64,000 nucleotides of DNA, taken from contig NZ_BMFR01000008.1 in the NCBI RefSeq assembly GCF_014638995.1, forward strand, positions 1 through 64,000, read 5' to 3'. Each line of letters begins with the position of its first letter. Position 1 is the first letter of the stretch. Below, piece after piece: positions 37,859-48,005 of the stretch. The translations under genes were made by a program, and so were the position numbers. Origin of the DNA: Virgibacillus oceani. GTDB taxonomy: Bacteria > Bacillota > Bacilli > Bacillales > Amphibacillaceae. The notes under the pieces are model-generated. The model was not told where the DNA came from, did not search any database, and saw nothing but the letters and a program-made list of their open reading frames with translations.

Positions 37859-39688
37859 ATGAAAAAAGTGGGCTTCTTTCGCTCCATTCAACTAAAATTT
37901 ATCATCATTTATATATTGCTGCTGCTTGTAGCGGTACAGGTGATTGGTTCTTATTTTGCTCAGAAGCTTGAGGAAACGCTGCGGACGAACTTTGAAGAAT
38001 CGGTTGACAACAATGTAAAGCTAACGAGTACCTATTTGGAACAGGCATTTACGAAAGAACGAAGCGAGGATGCCGATGAGCCAAATTTACAACAGGACGT
38101 ACAGGAAATTGTAAGTGAAGTAGATAAAGAGAAAATGAGCATGCAGGTAGTCAACAATCTTGGCCGTGTTCTGGCTACCAATGATTATTCAAACATGAGC
38201 AATATTAATAAAAAGACAACTAAATCTATTATTCAATTTGCGCTTAATCATGGTGAACCAAGAACAAAAAGACTTTGGGATGACCGAAATAAAGTACGCC
38301 TGCTTGTGAAAGCAGTTCCTATTTATAATGAAAAGGAAATTGTCGAGGGCGCGATTTATATCGAAACGTCAATTGAAGGAGTATACAGCCAAGTAGAAAC
38401 GATTAACCAAATATTTTTAAAGGGGTCGATTTTAGCTATTACAGTATCGGCCTTTTTGGGTATTCTGGTTGCCCGAACGATAACCAAGCCAATTTTGGAG
38501 ATGCGGAACCAGGCACAAACAATGGCGAAGGGTGATTTTACACAAAAGGTAAATGTATATGGTGCTGATGAAATTGGCAATCTGGCAGAAACATTTAATG
38601 ATCTGAACGAACGACTGAAGCATTCCTATGCAACCATTGAGGAAGAACGGCGAAAATTAAGCTCCGTTCTGTCCAATATGTCCGATGGTGTCATCGCAAC
38701 TGACCGGACGGGTGCCATTACGTTAATGAATGAAGCTGCGGGAAAACTTATTGGAAAGAGTCCAGAGGATATACAAGGCGAATTTCTGCCGGAAGTACTG
38801 CAATTAGGTGAAAAAGATGTAGACATTACAGAATTGCATGACAGCGGTTCGATGATTATCGATTTAAGTGAAGACGACGATACTTTCTTAATCCGTGCCA
38901 ATTTCTCCACGATTTCCGATGATGAAGATGATGTTACAGGCTTCATCACAGTAATAAGTGATGTAACGGAACAGGAAAAGGTTGAACAGGAGCGCCGTGA
39001 ATTCGTATCCAATGTCTCCCATGAACTAAGGACACCATTAACAACGATGCGCAGCTATATAGAGGCATTAACAGACGGGGCATGGCAAGACAAAAACATT
39101 GCACCGAAATTTCTCAGTGTTACACAGAATGAAACAGAACGCATGATTCGCATGGTAAACGATTTGCTGCAGCTGTCAAAAATGGACAACAAGGATTATG
39201 GATTACATATGGAAAAAACGGATTTCATCGCGTATTTAAACCATATAATTGACCGTTTTGCCATGAATGAACACGAAGGAATAAAACTAAAACGGGAGCT
39301 GCCTAAAGGACAATTTTATGTTTGGATGGACAAGGACAAAATGACACAGGTTCTGGATAATGTTATCTCAAATGCGATTAAATACTCTCCAGAGGGTGGG
39401 GCCATCCGATTTAAAATTGAAAAACAGAAGCACCAGCTGCTGGTTAGCATAGCAGATGAGGGCATAGGCATTACCTATGAAAAAGTTGACAAGATCTTTG
39501 AGCGTTTTTACCGGGCTGATAAAGCAAGGACAAGAAAGCTTGGCGGAACAGGCTTGGGGCTTGCCATCGCAAGAGAATTAGTCGAAGCACACCATGGAAA
39601 AATCTGGGCCAAAAGTAAAGTAGGAAAAGGAACAACGATTTTCTTTACACTTCCGTTAATGAACCAGAAGCGGAGGGTTGACCAATGA
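37859..39688 (+). CDS. walK: Sensor histidine kinase WalK
   Basis: WalK (YycG) is the kinase partner of WalR, located at the division septum in Bacillus. The 609 residues comprise a membrane helix (about 10-32), an extracellular Cache-like domain, a second helix (about 185-205), HAMP, PAS with a degenerate core, HisKA with the phosphorylated H388 in SNVSHELRTPLTTMRSY, and the ATPase domain with N (NVISNAIKYSPEGG), DEGIGI and GGTGLGLAIA. It overlaps walH by ATGA. Confidence 0.97.
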   Translation: MKKVGFFRSIQLKFIIIYILLLLVAVQVIGSYFAQKLEETLRTNFEESVDNNVKLTSTYLEQAFTKERSEDADEPNLQQDVQEIVSEVDKEKMSMQVVNNLGRVLATNDYSNMSNINKKTTKSIIQFALNHGEPRTKRLWDDRNKVRLLVKAVPIYNEKEIVEGAIYIETSIEGVYSQVETINQIFLKGSILAITVSAFLGILVARTITKPILEMRNQAQTMAKGDFTQKVNVYGADEIGNLAETFNDLNERLKHSYATIEEERRKLSSVLSNMSDGVIATDRTGAITLMNEAAGKLIGKSPEDIQGEFLPEVLQLGEKDVDITELHDSGSMIIDLSEDDDTFLIRANFSTISDDEDDVTGFITVISDVTEQEKVEQERREFVSNVSHELRTPLTTMRSYIEALTDGAWQDKNIAPKFLSVTQNETERMIRMVNDLLQLSKMDNKDYGLHMEKTDFIAYLNHIIDRFAMNEHEGIKLKRELPKGQFYVWMDKDKMTQVLDNVISNAIKYSPEGGAIRFKIEKQKHQLLVSIADEGIGITYEKVDKIFERFYRADKARTRKLGGTGLGLAIARELVEAHHGKIWAKSKVGKGTTIFFTLPLMNQKRRVDQ

Positions 39689-41016
39689 ATCTGGAAACAG
39701 CAAAATCCTTTATTTTAACGGTGCTAGTTGGAATCAGTTTACTGCTAACGCTGGGCTTATGGAATTATCAGCCTAATGATACATTGTTAAACGATCAGGA
39801 AGAAGTGGATATGGATATTGGCGGATCTGAAGTAACGCAACAAGAAATTGTTGAACCGGAATCAATTATTTTTCATCAATTCAACAAACATTATGGTTTT
39901 ACAGATCCAAGCAAACGACAGAGTTTATATCAGGATATGCAAAAATGGGTACTATACAACATGGAAATAATGAATGCCAATGGTGCACCGGCAAATGACT
40001 ACCAGGTTGAAGTAACTTTTCCGGATGCATTGCCAATGGGCATCATTACAAAAATTTTTAAATTAAATGATGATAATACGTATTTGCCTGATTGGTCATT
40101 CAATCGTATGTTTATTACATTTATTCCAGATTCCAAAGCATTAAGGCTGCAATTTTTATCGGAAAATGGACAAAAGAAAGCAGTTGCCAATGTCAATGAT
40201 TCCAAAAAATATAATTTATTATGGAGTTACCTAACAGAGCATGAAGATTTAGAGGAGTATATTGCATGGGATGAATCGGAAACACCGATATACATCCCAA
40301 GCGGCTCTAGGGAATTGACCCAACGATCGTTTACAGTTTCAACGATTAATATAGATAAACTGGTGAACGCATTATTTAATAAACCTTCTATCGTAAGCCG
40401 CGCGAACAAAGGGGAGCCATATTTTTCAGATTCCCAGAGTGGTATGCGGCTTCTGCAGGATGGGAAATTAATGAAATTCGACAGTCCGATCTCTTCTAAT
40501 TATGAGCGGATGAATCAGCTTGATGTTCTAAATTATAGCATTAAAAATATTAACGAACATAAAGGCTGGACAGGCATTTCTAACGTTCAGGAGGGCTGGA
40601 GAAGCGAGTATAATCTTGAAAAACTTGATCTTGCCTCAAATCGGCTTTTGTATCGCATGTTCTACAATGGGTATGCAGTCTACAATGGCAGTGCACTATC
40701 AACGATTGAACAGGAATGGCATAACTTAAGTCTTTCCCAGTATCAGCGGCCAATGTTCAGTCTGAATAGCACACTAGGCGGGGAAACATTGGAATTACAG
40801 TCAGGTCAGAGTGTTATAGCCTTTTTGCAAAACAATCCTAAGTACAATCTGGATCAAATTAGTGATATTAAAATTGGCTATGACTTAACGGTTCAGGAAA
40901 GCACGAGTATCAAATATTATGTAAGGCTTGAGCCTGCTTGGTTTGTCAACGAAAGTGGTTCATGGAAAGAACTTGATTTTGGCGATGAAATTCCGCTTAA
41001 TAAAGGGGGGAGCTGA
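39685..41016 (+). CDS. walH: WalK regulatory protein WalH (YycH)
   Basis: A 443-residue protein with one N-terminal membrane helix (SFILTVLVGISLLLTLGLWNY) and a long extracellular part. YycH with YycI forms a membrane complex that restrains WalK in Bacillus. Family stretches are the early LWNYQPND, EPESIIFHQ and, in the C-terminal half, GGETLELQSGQSVI. It overlaps walK, and walI begins two bases after its stop, so expression is tightly linked. Confidence 0.92.
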   Translation: MNLETAKSFILTVLVGISLLLTLGLWNYQPNDTLLNDQEEVDMDIGGSEVTQQEIVEPESIIFHQFNKHYGFTDPSKRQSLYQDMQKWVLYNMEIMNANGAPANDYQVEVTFPDALPMGIITKIFKLNDDNTYLPDWSFNRMFITFIPDSKALRLQFLSENGQKKAVANVNDSKKYNLLWSYLTEHEDLEEYIAWDESETPIYIPSGSRELTQRSFTVSTINIDKLVNALFNKPSIVSRANKGEPYFSDSQSGMRLLQDGKLMKFDSPISSNYERMNQLDVLNYSIKNINEHKGWTGISNVQEGWRSEYNLEKLDLASNRLLYRMFYNGYAVYNGSALSTIEQEWHNLSLSQYQRPMFSLNSTLGGETLELQSGQSVIAFLQNNPKYNLDQISDIKIGYDLTVQESTSIKYYVRLEPAWFVNESGSWKELDFGDEIPLNKGGS

Positions 41017-41018
41017 GG

Positions 41019-41945
41019 ATGCAATGGAGTCAGATTAAAACACTTTTTATCCTCTGCTTTCTTATCCTGAATGTTTATTTATTGTATCAATTTATGCAAA
41101 AGCAGGAACAGGATGATTTAGAAACACTGCAGCAGCAAAATGCTACAATTGAACAGCAGCTGGAAAATGAAAATATCACATATCCGGATGTAAAAGAGGT
41201 TAACCTGAAGGAATCGTATATTTCTGTTAACCAAAAGAATTTTACGGAAAAAGATATGAGTACGTTACTTGGATATGAGAATCAAACAAGTGCAATCATT
41301 AACAACGATTTTATCGTATCCCAATTCGAAAAGCCTGTGCCAATCCCTAAAGAGGCAAAGGATGAAGAAATAGAAAATGCGATAAAAAATTATATTATTT
41401 ATCCAGATGATTATACGTATTGGGGCTGGAATGAAAAATTTAATGTCCTGATTTTCTCCCAAATCAAAGATGGACGACCTGTATACCTTAATCAAAGCGG
41501 CATGCTGCTCGTGTTTCTCAATGATAAAAATGAAATGAGCTTTTATGTACAGACAATGTTGGGGAAAGAGGATGATCTGGACAGTATCAAGACGTTAAAT
41601 GAACCGATACAAGCGATTGGCAACTTGCTTAATGAAAATTATTTGTATACAGATGATGAAGTTGCAGATGTGAAGATTGGGTATTTTACAGCAGTTAATG
41701 TTACAGAAGGAAAGCAAACATTAGCACCAACATGGAAAATCAGTGTAAAAGATAATCGGCTCTATTTTGTTAATGCAATTGCTGGCTTTGTGTTTTCAAG
41801 TGATGAGGAACAATTTTTAGGTGAATCAGTAAAAATGATTACCGAAGAGGTCAAAACAATGGATGACCATGACGAGATGAAAAAGGAAGTTTTAGAAGAA
41901 CTAAGTCAAAGGCCAGAAGTTATTAATCGGAGTGAGACAGAATGA
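41019..41945 (+). CDS. walI: WalK regulatory protein WalI (YycI)
   Basis: A 308-residue protein with an N-terminal helix ([20 protein letters not shown]) and an extracellular domain. It starts [11 protein letters not shown], as YycI proteins do. It acts with WalH at the membrane to tune WalK. GGGGGGAGC precedes the ATG. The stop overlaps walJ by ATGA. At 308 residues it is somewhat longer than B. subtilis YycI (about 280). Confidence 0.92.
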   Translation: MQWSQIKTLFILCFLILNVYLLYQFMQKQEQDDLETLQQQNATIEQQLENENITYPDVKEVNLKESYISVNQKNFTEKDMSTLLGYENQTSAIINNDFIVSQFEKPVPIPKEAKDEEIENAIKNYIIYPDDYTYWGWNEKFNVLIFSQIKDGRPVYLNQSGMLLVFLNDKNEMSFYVQTMLGKEDDLDSIKTLNEPIQAIGNLLNENYLYTDDEVADVKIGYFTAVNVTEGKQTLAPTWKISVKDNRLYFVNAIAGFVFSSDEEQFLGESVKMITEEVKTMDDHDEMKKEVLEELSQRPEVINRSETE

Positions 41946-42739
41946 CATTACGTTTTAGTGTATTGGCTTCAGGAAGTACGGGAAATGCTTTTTATATAGA
42001 ATCGGAGAAAGAAAGGCTCCTTGTTGATGCTGGCCTCAGCGGGAAACAGGTGGACCGTTTATTAGGTGAGGTTCAGGTAGACCCAGCGTCATTAACAGGA
42101 ATCCTCGTTACACATGAACACAGTGACCATATTAAAGGGCTGGGCATTGTGGCTAGAAAGTATAATTTGCCCATTTATGCGAATGAGAAAACGTGGAAAG
42201 CAATGGAGGGGTCCATTGGCAAAATAGCGTTAGATCAAAGGTTTGAGTTTGGATTGGAACAGGTAAAAACGTTTGGCGATATGGATATAGAATCATTTGG
42301 CGTTTCTCACGATGCGGCAGAACCGATGTTTTATACGTTTCACCATCAAGGGAAAAAGGTAGCACTTGTAACGGATTTGGGCTACGTATCGGAACGCATT
42401 AAAAAAACAGTGGAAGATGCGGATGCATATATTTTCGAGGCAAATCATGATGTTGGTATGCTGCGGATGGGCAGATATCCATGGAATGTAAAACGGCGTA
42501 TACTCGGGGACTCGGGACATGTTTCCAATGAAGACAGCGGTCTGGCGTTGAGCGATGTGATCGGAAATCGGACGAAACGAATTTACCTGGCCCACTTAAG
42601 TTTAGATAACAATATGAAGGATCTTGCACGTATGTCCGTCAGCAATGTATTGCAGGAACGAGGATTTGAGCTGGACAAGCGGATATCTATATTTGATACG
42701 GATCCCAATACCCCAACGAAAATGTACGAGGTGGGTTAA
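41942..42739 (+). CDS. walJ: MBL-fold metallohydrolase WalJ (YycJ)
   Basis: A 265-residue metallo-beta-lactamase-fold protein, the YycJ/WalJ exonuclease-like group linked to DNA repair or replication-division coordination. The metal motif is [10 protein letters not shown], with [16 protein letters not shown] at the N-terminus, [21 protein letters not shown] and HLSLDNN at the C-terminus. It is the last gene of the walRKHIJ chain of overlapping genes; htrA follows 131 bp later. Confidence 0.95.
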   Translation: MTLRFSVLASGSTGNAFYIESEKERLLVDAGLSGKQVDRLLGEVQVDPASLTGILVTHEHSDHIKGLGIVARKYNLPIYANEKTWKAMEGSIGKIALDQRFEFGLEQVKTFGDMDIESFGVSHDAAEPMFYTFHHQGKKVALVTDLGYVSERIKKTVEDADAYIFEANHDVGMLRMGRYPWNVKRRILGDSGHVSNEDSGLALSDVIGNRTKRIYLAHLSLDNNMKDLARMSVSNVLQERGFELDKRISIFDTDPNTPTKMYEVG

Positions 42740-42870
42740 TAAAAGGTTGTTCTGTATGTTTAATCCTGTGACAGGTAAGGAATAATAAGGAAGCGAGTAG
42801 CATTCATTTAGCATATTTTGAAGGTAAAAAGTCATACTATATCAGAGGGTAAAATGAAGGGGATGAATGT

Positions 42871-44088
42871 ATGGACTATTACGATAATCATAATCCGCCA
42901 CCAGGCCCTGAAAAGAAAAAGCGGCGGTGGTTATTCCCTGTGTTAATTGGTGTTATCATTGGAGTTGCTGTTGTTCTAGTGGCGATGCCTTCTTTGGTAA
43001 AAACAAACCTGCTTCCGGAAGCCTGGACAGGACAACTTCAACAAGGACAAGATCAATCACAAGGAACACAGGATGGTGAATCTGAAGCAAACTATGTAAA
43101 TGTAGATGTTTCCACACAGGTTACAGAAGCGGTGGAGAAAGTTAGTGCTGCTGTAGTAGGCGTTACGAATATACAGAGGCAATCAGATTTTTGGCAGCAG
43201 CAGGAAAGCCAGGCTGGAACGGGATCTGGAGTTATTTATAAGAAAGACGGTGATTATGCCTATGTGGTTACAAATCACCATGTCGTAGAAGGTGCCGATT
43301 CCGTTGAGGTGGTGTTTGCTGATGAAACCCATGTGCAAGCAAAGATACTTGGAAGTGACCTGTTTTCCGATCTAGCAGTGCTGCGTTTGGATGCAAAACA
43401 TGTTGATAAAACAATCCAAATGGGCTCATCGGAAAATGTGAAGGTCGGCGAACCAGCCATTGCAATCGGAAATCCACTCGGACTGCGTTTTTCCGGTTCC
43501 GTTACACAGGGCGTCATTAGTGGGAAGCAACGCACGATTCCTCAGGATTTTAACCAAGACGGACGCCCCGATTGGCAGGCTGAGGTAATTCAGACCGATG
43601 CTGCGATCAATCCAGGCAACAGCGGCGGTGCACTTATTAACATAGAAGGACAGCTTGTAGGAATAAACTCAATGAAAATTAATCAAACAGCAGTAGAAGG
43701 AATTGGGTTTGCCATACCGATTGATACGGCAAGGCCAATTATTCAGGAGCTTGAAGAAAAAGGCAAAGTAACACGACCATACTTAGGAGTAGAAATTTAT
43801 TCACTCGACGAGGTTCCGCAAACCGAATGGGATAATACATTAAACCTTCCAAAAGAAGTAAAAGGCGGCGTGTATATTTGGAGTGTCGAAGCATTGTCGC
43901 CAGCAGATAAAGCAGGACTCGAACGCCTCGATGTCATTACCCATCTAGATGACAAGGAAGTTCTTAATATGATTGACCTAAGAAAAATTCTCTACCATGA
44001 AAAAGAAATCGGCGACGTTGTCAAAATAACCTTCTACCGGGATGGAAAGAAACAGACAACGGAGATTAAACTGGGGCAACAACGATAA
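42871..44088 (+). CDS. htrA: Membrane-anchored serine protease HtrA-like
   Basis: A DegP/HtrA protease for misfolded secreted proteins. The 405 residues have a cytoplasmic proline/lysine-rich head, one membrane helix (WLFPVLIGVIIGVAVVLV), a Q-rich linker, the trypsin-like domain with H137 (TNHHVVEG), D167 (DLAVLRL) and S251 (NPGNSGGAL), and one PDZ domain (RPYLGVEIYS, ADKAGLERLDVI). It corresponds by position to htrC (yyxA/yycK) of B. subtilis. A terminator follows. Confidence 0.95.
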   Translation: MDYYDNHNPPPGPEKKKRRWLFPVLIGVIIGVAVVLVAMPSLVKTNLLPEAWTGQLQQGQDQSQGTQDGESEANYVNVDVSTQVTEAVEKVSAAVVGVTNIQRQSDFWQQQESQAGTGSGVIYKKDGDYAYVVTNHHVVEGADSVEVVFADETHVQAKILGSDLFSDLAVLRLDAKHVDKTIQMGSSENVKVGEPAIAIGNPLGLRFSGSVTQGVISGKQRTIPQDFNQDGRPDWQAEVIQTDAAINPGNSGGALINIEGQLVGINSMKINQTAVEGIGFAIPIDTARPIIQELEEKGKVTRPYLGVEIYSLDEVPQTEWDNTLNLPKEVKGGVYIWSVEALSPADKAGLERLDVITHLDDKEVLNMIDLRKILYHEKEIGDVVKITFYRDGKKQTTEIKLGQQR

Positions 44089-44099
44089 TGGTTAAATGG

Positions 44100-44129
44100 A
44101 AAACTGCTTCTGAACGGGGGCAGTTTTTT
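44100..44129 (+). terminator. Terminator after htrA
   Basis: AAACTGC (44101-44107) pairs with GCAGTTT (44120-44126), followed by T to 44129. Confidence 0.75.
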
Positions 44130-44238
44130 AATTTGTTAAGTTTGGTTGAAGGATAGGATGCTGGTTTGAATCAGCTGATGTCGCTCAATAATTCCCATTT
44201 GAAAGATGATATATTTTTTACACCAAGACAAAATGCAG

Positions 44239-44352
44239 TTATCCCCAGACTGTGGAAAACATGTAGATAAACTCCATATATAGTAGAGAACGAATATTCT
44301 ACAACAAAATAGCTGCGAACATTTGTGCATATGTGGATAACTTTGGGGATAA
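44239..44352. promoter_or_regulatory. DnaA-box cluster before repeat array 3
   Basis: Exact TGTGGATAA at 44332-44340 plus near matches TTATCCCCA (44239-44247), TGTGGAAAA (44251-44259), TGTAGATAA (44262-44270) and TGGGGATAA (44344-44352). Five boxes within 115 bp form a cluster about 44 kb from oriC. Confidence 0.5.
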
Positions 44353-44400
44353 CCTGTTATTTATGTGTTGATTTGTATGGATTGGTTTTTGTGGGAGATG

Positions 44401-45608
44401 GGATGGCGGCGGGAGGGCTGGAATATTTGCGGGAAAGCGGGAATATCGGTGGGAGAGCGGGCGCATCAACCCGAGGGGCGGAATATCGGCGGGAGAGCGG
44501 CGCATCAACCCGAGGGGCGGCGCATCAACCCGAGGGGCGGAACATCAACCCGAGAGCCAGCAGCATCAACCAGAGGGCCGGAGCATCAACCCGAGGGGCG
44601 GAACATCAACCCGAGGGCCAGAGCATCAACCCGAGGGGCGGAGCATCAACCCGAGGGGCAGAACATCAACCCGAGGGGCAGAACATCAACCCGAGGGGCG
44701 GAATATCAACCCAAAGAGCCGGAACATCAACCCGAGAGCCAGCAGCATCAACCCGAAAGCCGGAGCATCAACCCGAGAGCTAGCACATCAACCCGAGGGG
44801 CGGAGCATCAACCCGAGGGCCGGAGCATCAACCCGAGGGCCGGAGCATCAACCCGAGAGCCAGCAGCATCAACCCAAGGGGCGGAACATCAACCCGAGGG
44901 ACGGAACATCCACCCGAGAGCCAGAGCATCAACCCGAGGGGCGGAACATCAACCCGAAAGCTGGAACATCCACCCGAGAGCCAGCAGCATCAACCCGAAA
45001 GCCGGAGCATCAACCCGAAGAGCCAGCACATCCACCTGAGAGCCGGCAGCATCAACCAGAGGGCCGGAACATCAACCCGAGGGCCAGAGCATCAACCCGA
45101 GAGCCGGAACATCAACCCGAGAGCCGGAACATCAACCCGAGAGCCAGCAGCATCAACCCGAGGGGCGGAACATCAACCCGAGAGCCAGAGCATCAACCCG
45201 AGAGCTAGCAGCATCAACCCGAGGGGCGGATCATCAACCCGAGGGCCGGAGCATCAACCCGAAGAGCCGGAGCATCAACCCGAGAGCCAGCACATCAACC
45301 CGAAGAGCCGGAGCATCAACCCGGAAGCCGGAGCATCAACCCGAGAGCCAGCACATCAACCCGAAGGTCGGAGCATCAACCCGAGAGCCAGCAGCATCAA
45401 CCCGAGAGCCGGAACATCAACCCGAGAGCCAGCAGCATCAACCCGAGGGCCAGCAATATCAACCCGAGGGGCGAATCATCAACCCGAGGGGCGAATCATC
45501 AACCCGAGAGCCAGAACATCAACCCGAAAGCTGGAACATCAACCCGAAGAGCCGGAGCATCAACCCGAGAGCCAGCACATCAACCCGAAAGCCAGCAGCA
45601 TCAACCCT
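44401..45608 (+). repeat. 20-bp tandem repeat array 3 (htrA-doxX)
   Basis: About 60 copies over 1.2 kb. The first units mix both flavours: GGAATATCGGCGGGAGAGC (array 1 type) alternates with CATCAACCCGAGGGGCGG (array 2 type). Later units are the AACCC type with frequent GAGGGGCGG and GCCAGCAGCATC variants and units of 19-23 bp. It starts directly after a DnaA-box cluster and ends 17 bp before the doxX stop. Open frames across it lack ribosome-binding sites. Confidence 0.96.
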
Positions 45609-45625
45609 GCCCCCCTACCAACGCT

Positions 45626-46006
45626 CTATCTAAATGTCTTCCCCGGAGCATGCTGCCAAAGTACAACGAGCAGAATTAGCATAACGATATCCAGCCTTGC
45701 TTCAAAGGCAAATGATAGGAAGCCTTGGTTTGTAGTAAGAATAGGGATTTTAGTAAGGAAAATAGCTGCCAACATAATAAAGATAAGTGCTGCTGTTGCT
45801 CGTTTTACATACATTTTACTGACAATTAGGGCGCCGCATACGATTTCTGTGATGGCTACTAGGAAGAGGACGGAATCTGGGTATGGCAGGCCTAGGTTGC
45901 TGAATATCATTTTAAAATCATCCACTAATAATTTCAGTACCCCTGTTGTTATGAAAACATAGCCGCAAGCATAGCAAATCCAATTTTCCATGGGTAACTT
46001 TTTCAA
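45626..46006 (-). CDS. DoxX-family membrane protein
   Basis: A 126-residue protein with four hydrophobic helices, of the DoxX-like group (small integral membrane proteins; roles in redox and stress suggested for some members). Family features are the YVFITTGVLKLL start, VAITEIVCGALIV, and the ILLVVLWQHAP end. The start is TTG 46006, 7 bases after GGAGGTG; the ATG at 45991 is too far from that site. It converges on the repeat array. Confidence 0.75.
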   Translation of the reverse strand: MKKLPMENWICYACGYVFITTGVLKLLVDDFKMIFSNLGLPYPDSVLFLVAITEIVCGALIVSKMYVKRATAALIFIMLAAIFLTKIPILTTNQGFLSFAFEARLDIVMLILLVVLWQHAPGKTFR

Positions 46007-46258
46007 TGGAATACACCTCCACGTAATTCCAATTGCTGCGGATTAATTTCCTGCAACAATGGTGATTGGTTAATGTATATGCACGAACATAGACAACCTT
46101 GACAAGCAATTGTTAAAAGCTAGAAATTAGGGCTATCCTGTTAATACCTATGTTATGGATACGGTCCACACCAGTAGACAGGGGGAGAGCATGCTTATTG
46201 CCAACGGAGCAATTAACACTTATAATTCCCATATATATTAAAAAAGGAAGTGCAACAC

Positions 46259-47974
46259 GTGATACGACGTTTTTTCTCCTATTACACACCGCATCGCCGG
46301 TTGTTTATAATTGATTTTACCTGTGCAGTAATTGTGGCAATACTTGAATTAGCATTCCCAGTAGCGGTGCAGAAGTTTATTGATGAGCTCTTGCCGGGTA
46401 ACGATTGGGACTTAATCATCCTAGTAAGTATTGGGCTATTGCTCGTTTATCTGCTTAGTACATATTTGCAATACATTGTTACGTACTGGGGCCATAAGCT
46501 TGGGGTTAATATTGAGACAGACATGCGGCAGCAATTATTTAACCATGTACAAAAGCAGTCATTCCGCTTTTTTGATAATACGAAAACAGGACATATTATG
46601 AGCCGGATAACGAATGATTTATTCGATATTGGTGAACTTGCCCATCATGGACCAGAGGACTTTTTCATTGCGATCATGACATTCGTCGGTTCATTTTGGA
46701 TTATGTTTGTTTATAGTCCAACTTTAGCATTGATTATTTTATGTGTCGTTCCAATATTAATTTGGCTAATTTCCTATAGCAATATAAAAATGAATAAGGC
46801 ATGGCGGACGATGTATCGTGATATCGCAGAGGTTAATGCGCGGGTCGAGGATGCTGTGTCGGGTGTGCGCGTTGTACAATCCTTCACAAATGAAAAACAT
46901 GAAATGAAACGTTTTACAAAGGACAACTATAGCTTCCGCGCTGCAAAAATTGGTGCATATAAAGTAATGGCGTTCGTTCATTCCAATATCTACATGATGA
47001 TGCGCCTGATCGTATTAATTGTTCTTGTTGTTGGGGCCTGGCTGAAGTTTAATAATATGATTTCTTACGGTGACTTGGTGGCGTTTGTTTTATTCACAAA
47101 TGTTTTATTTAAGCCAATTGAAAAAATTAGTGCATTACTTGAGCTGTATCCAAAAGGTATGGCAGGATTTAAACGCTTTACAGACTTGCTGGACGTTGCT
47201 CCTGAAGTGGTTGACCGCAAAGATGCCGTAAAGGTTGATTACTTAAAAGGCGATATTAATTTTGATAAAGTTACGTTTGGGTATGAAAAAACACAAGGTC
47301 CTGTATTAAAGGCACTCAATTTAAATATCCGTGCCGGGGAAACAGTTGCATTTGTTGGACCATCTGGAGCGGGAAAAACAACGATTTGTTCGCTTATTCC
47401 CCGTTTCTATGATGTGGACAGCGGCGGTATTTACATCGATGGTATGGACGTCCGTGACATGACGAAAGAATCACTCAGACATCAGATCGGAATTGTGCAG
47501 CAGGATGTGTTTCTGTTTACTGGTACGTTACGTGAAAACATTGCATATGGAAAACTGGATGCAACAAATGATGAAATCGAACAAGCTGCCAAACGTGCAC
47601 ATATGGAAGAGTTTATCGCAGAGCTTACGGATGGGTATGAAACGCAAATTGGGGAACGCGGATTGAAGCTTTCAGGCGGCCAAAAGCAGCGTATTGCAAT
47701 TGCCCGCATGTTTTTAAAAAATCCGCCAATCCTGATTTTGGATGAGGCAACATCGGCACTGGATACTGAAACGGAAATGATTATTCAAAAAGCATTAACA
47801 GAATTGGCCAAAAACCGGACAACCCTTATTATTGCCCACAGACTCGCAACCATTAAAAATGCAGACCGAATTATGGTTGTGACGAAAAATGGAATAGAAG
47901 AAGAGGGTAATCACGAGGATTTATTAAAGCGTGACGGTATATTCGCCCATCTCCATAAGGTCCAAATGCGCTAA
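46259..47974 (+). CDS. ABC transporter, exporter type (TMD-NBD)
   Basis: A 571-residue half-transporter with six membrane helices (about 15-300) and one nucleotide-binding domain: Walker A GPSGAGKTT, Q-loop IVQQDVFLFTGTLRENI, signature LSGGQKQRIAIARMF, Walker B ILILDEATSALD and H-loop IAHRL. It should work as a homodimer exporting lipids, drugs or peptides. GTG 46259 is preferred to GTG 46250, which overlaps AAAAGGAAG. It is transcribed alone and ends in a strong GC-rich hairpin. Confidence 0.9.
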   Translation: MIRRFFSYYTPHRRLFIIDFTCAVIVAILELAFPVAVQKFIDELLPGNDWDLIILVSIGLLLVYLLSTYLQYIVTYWGHKLGVNIETDMRQQLFNHVQKQSFRFFDNTKTGHIMSRITNDLFDIGELAHHGPEDFFIAIMTFVGSFWIMFVYSPTLALIILCVVPILIWLISYSNIKMNKAWRTMYRDIAEVNARVEDAVSGVRVVQSFTNEKHEMKRFTKDNYSFRAAKIGAYKVMAFVHSNIYMMMRLIVLIVLVVGAWLKFNNMISYGDLVAFVLFTNVLFKPIEKISALLELYPKGMAGFKRFTDLLDVAPEVVDRKDAVKVDYLKGDINFDKVTFGYEKTQGPVLKALNLNIRAGETVAFVGPSGAGKTTICSLIPRFYDVDSGGIYIDGMDVRDMTKESLRHQIGIVQQDVFLFTGTLRENIAYGKLDATNDEIEQAAKRAHMEEFIAELTDGYETQIGERGLKLSGGQKQRIAIARMFLKNPPILILDEATSALDTETEMIIQKALTELAKNRTTLIIAHRLATIKNADRIMVVTKNGIEEEGNHEDLLKRDGIFAHLHKVQMR

Positions 47975-47975
47975 G

Positions 47976-48005
47976 CGGGACACGGGGGTCAGTCCCCGCG
48001 TCCCG
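47976..48005. terminator. GC-rich bidirectional hairpin, GGGAC...GTCCC unit
   Basis: A 12-bp stem with one mismatch (47976-47987 with 47994-48005), loop GTCAGT, followed by TTTTA. It ends the ABC gene. Its right arm also encodes the last residues (TGRGD) of the convergent CBO0543 gene. Its sequence matches the unit seen twice in the palindrome at 48632. Confidence 0.8.

Noticed and set aside
44325..45039. Long repeat-encoded proteins (150-225 codons) over array 3
   Set aside because: The frames open only because the unit lacks stops; none has a ribosome-binding site, and several frames are open at once.
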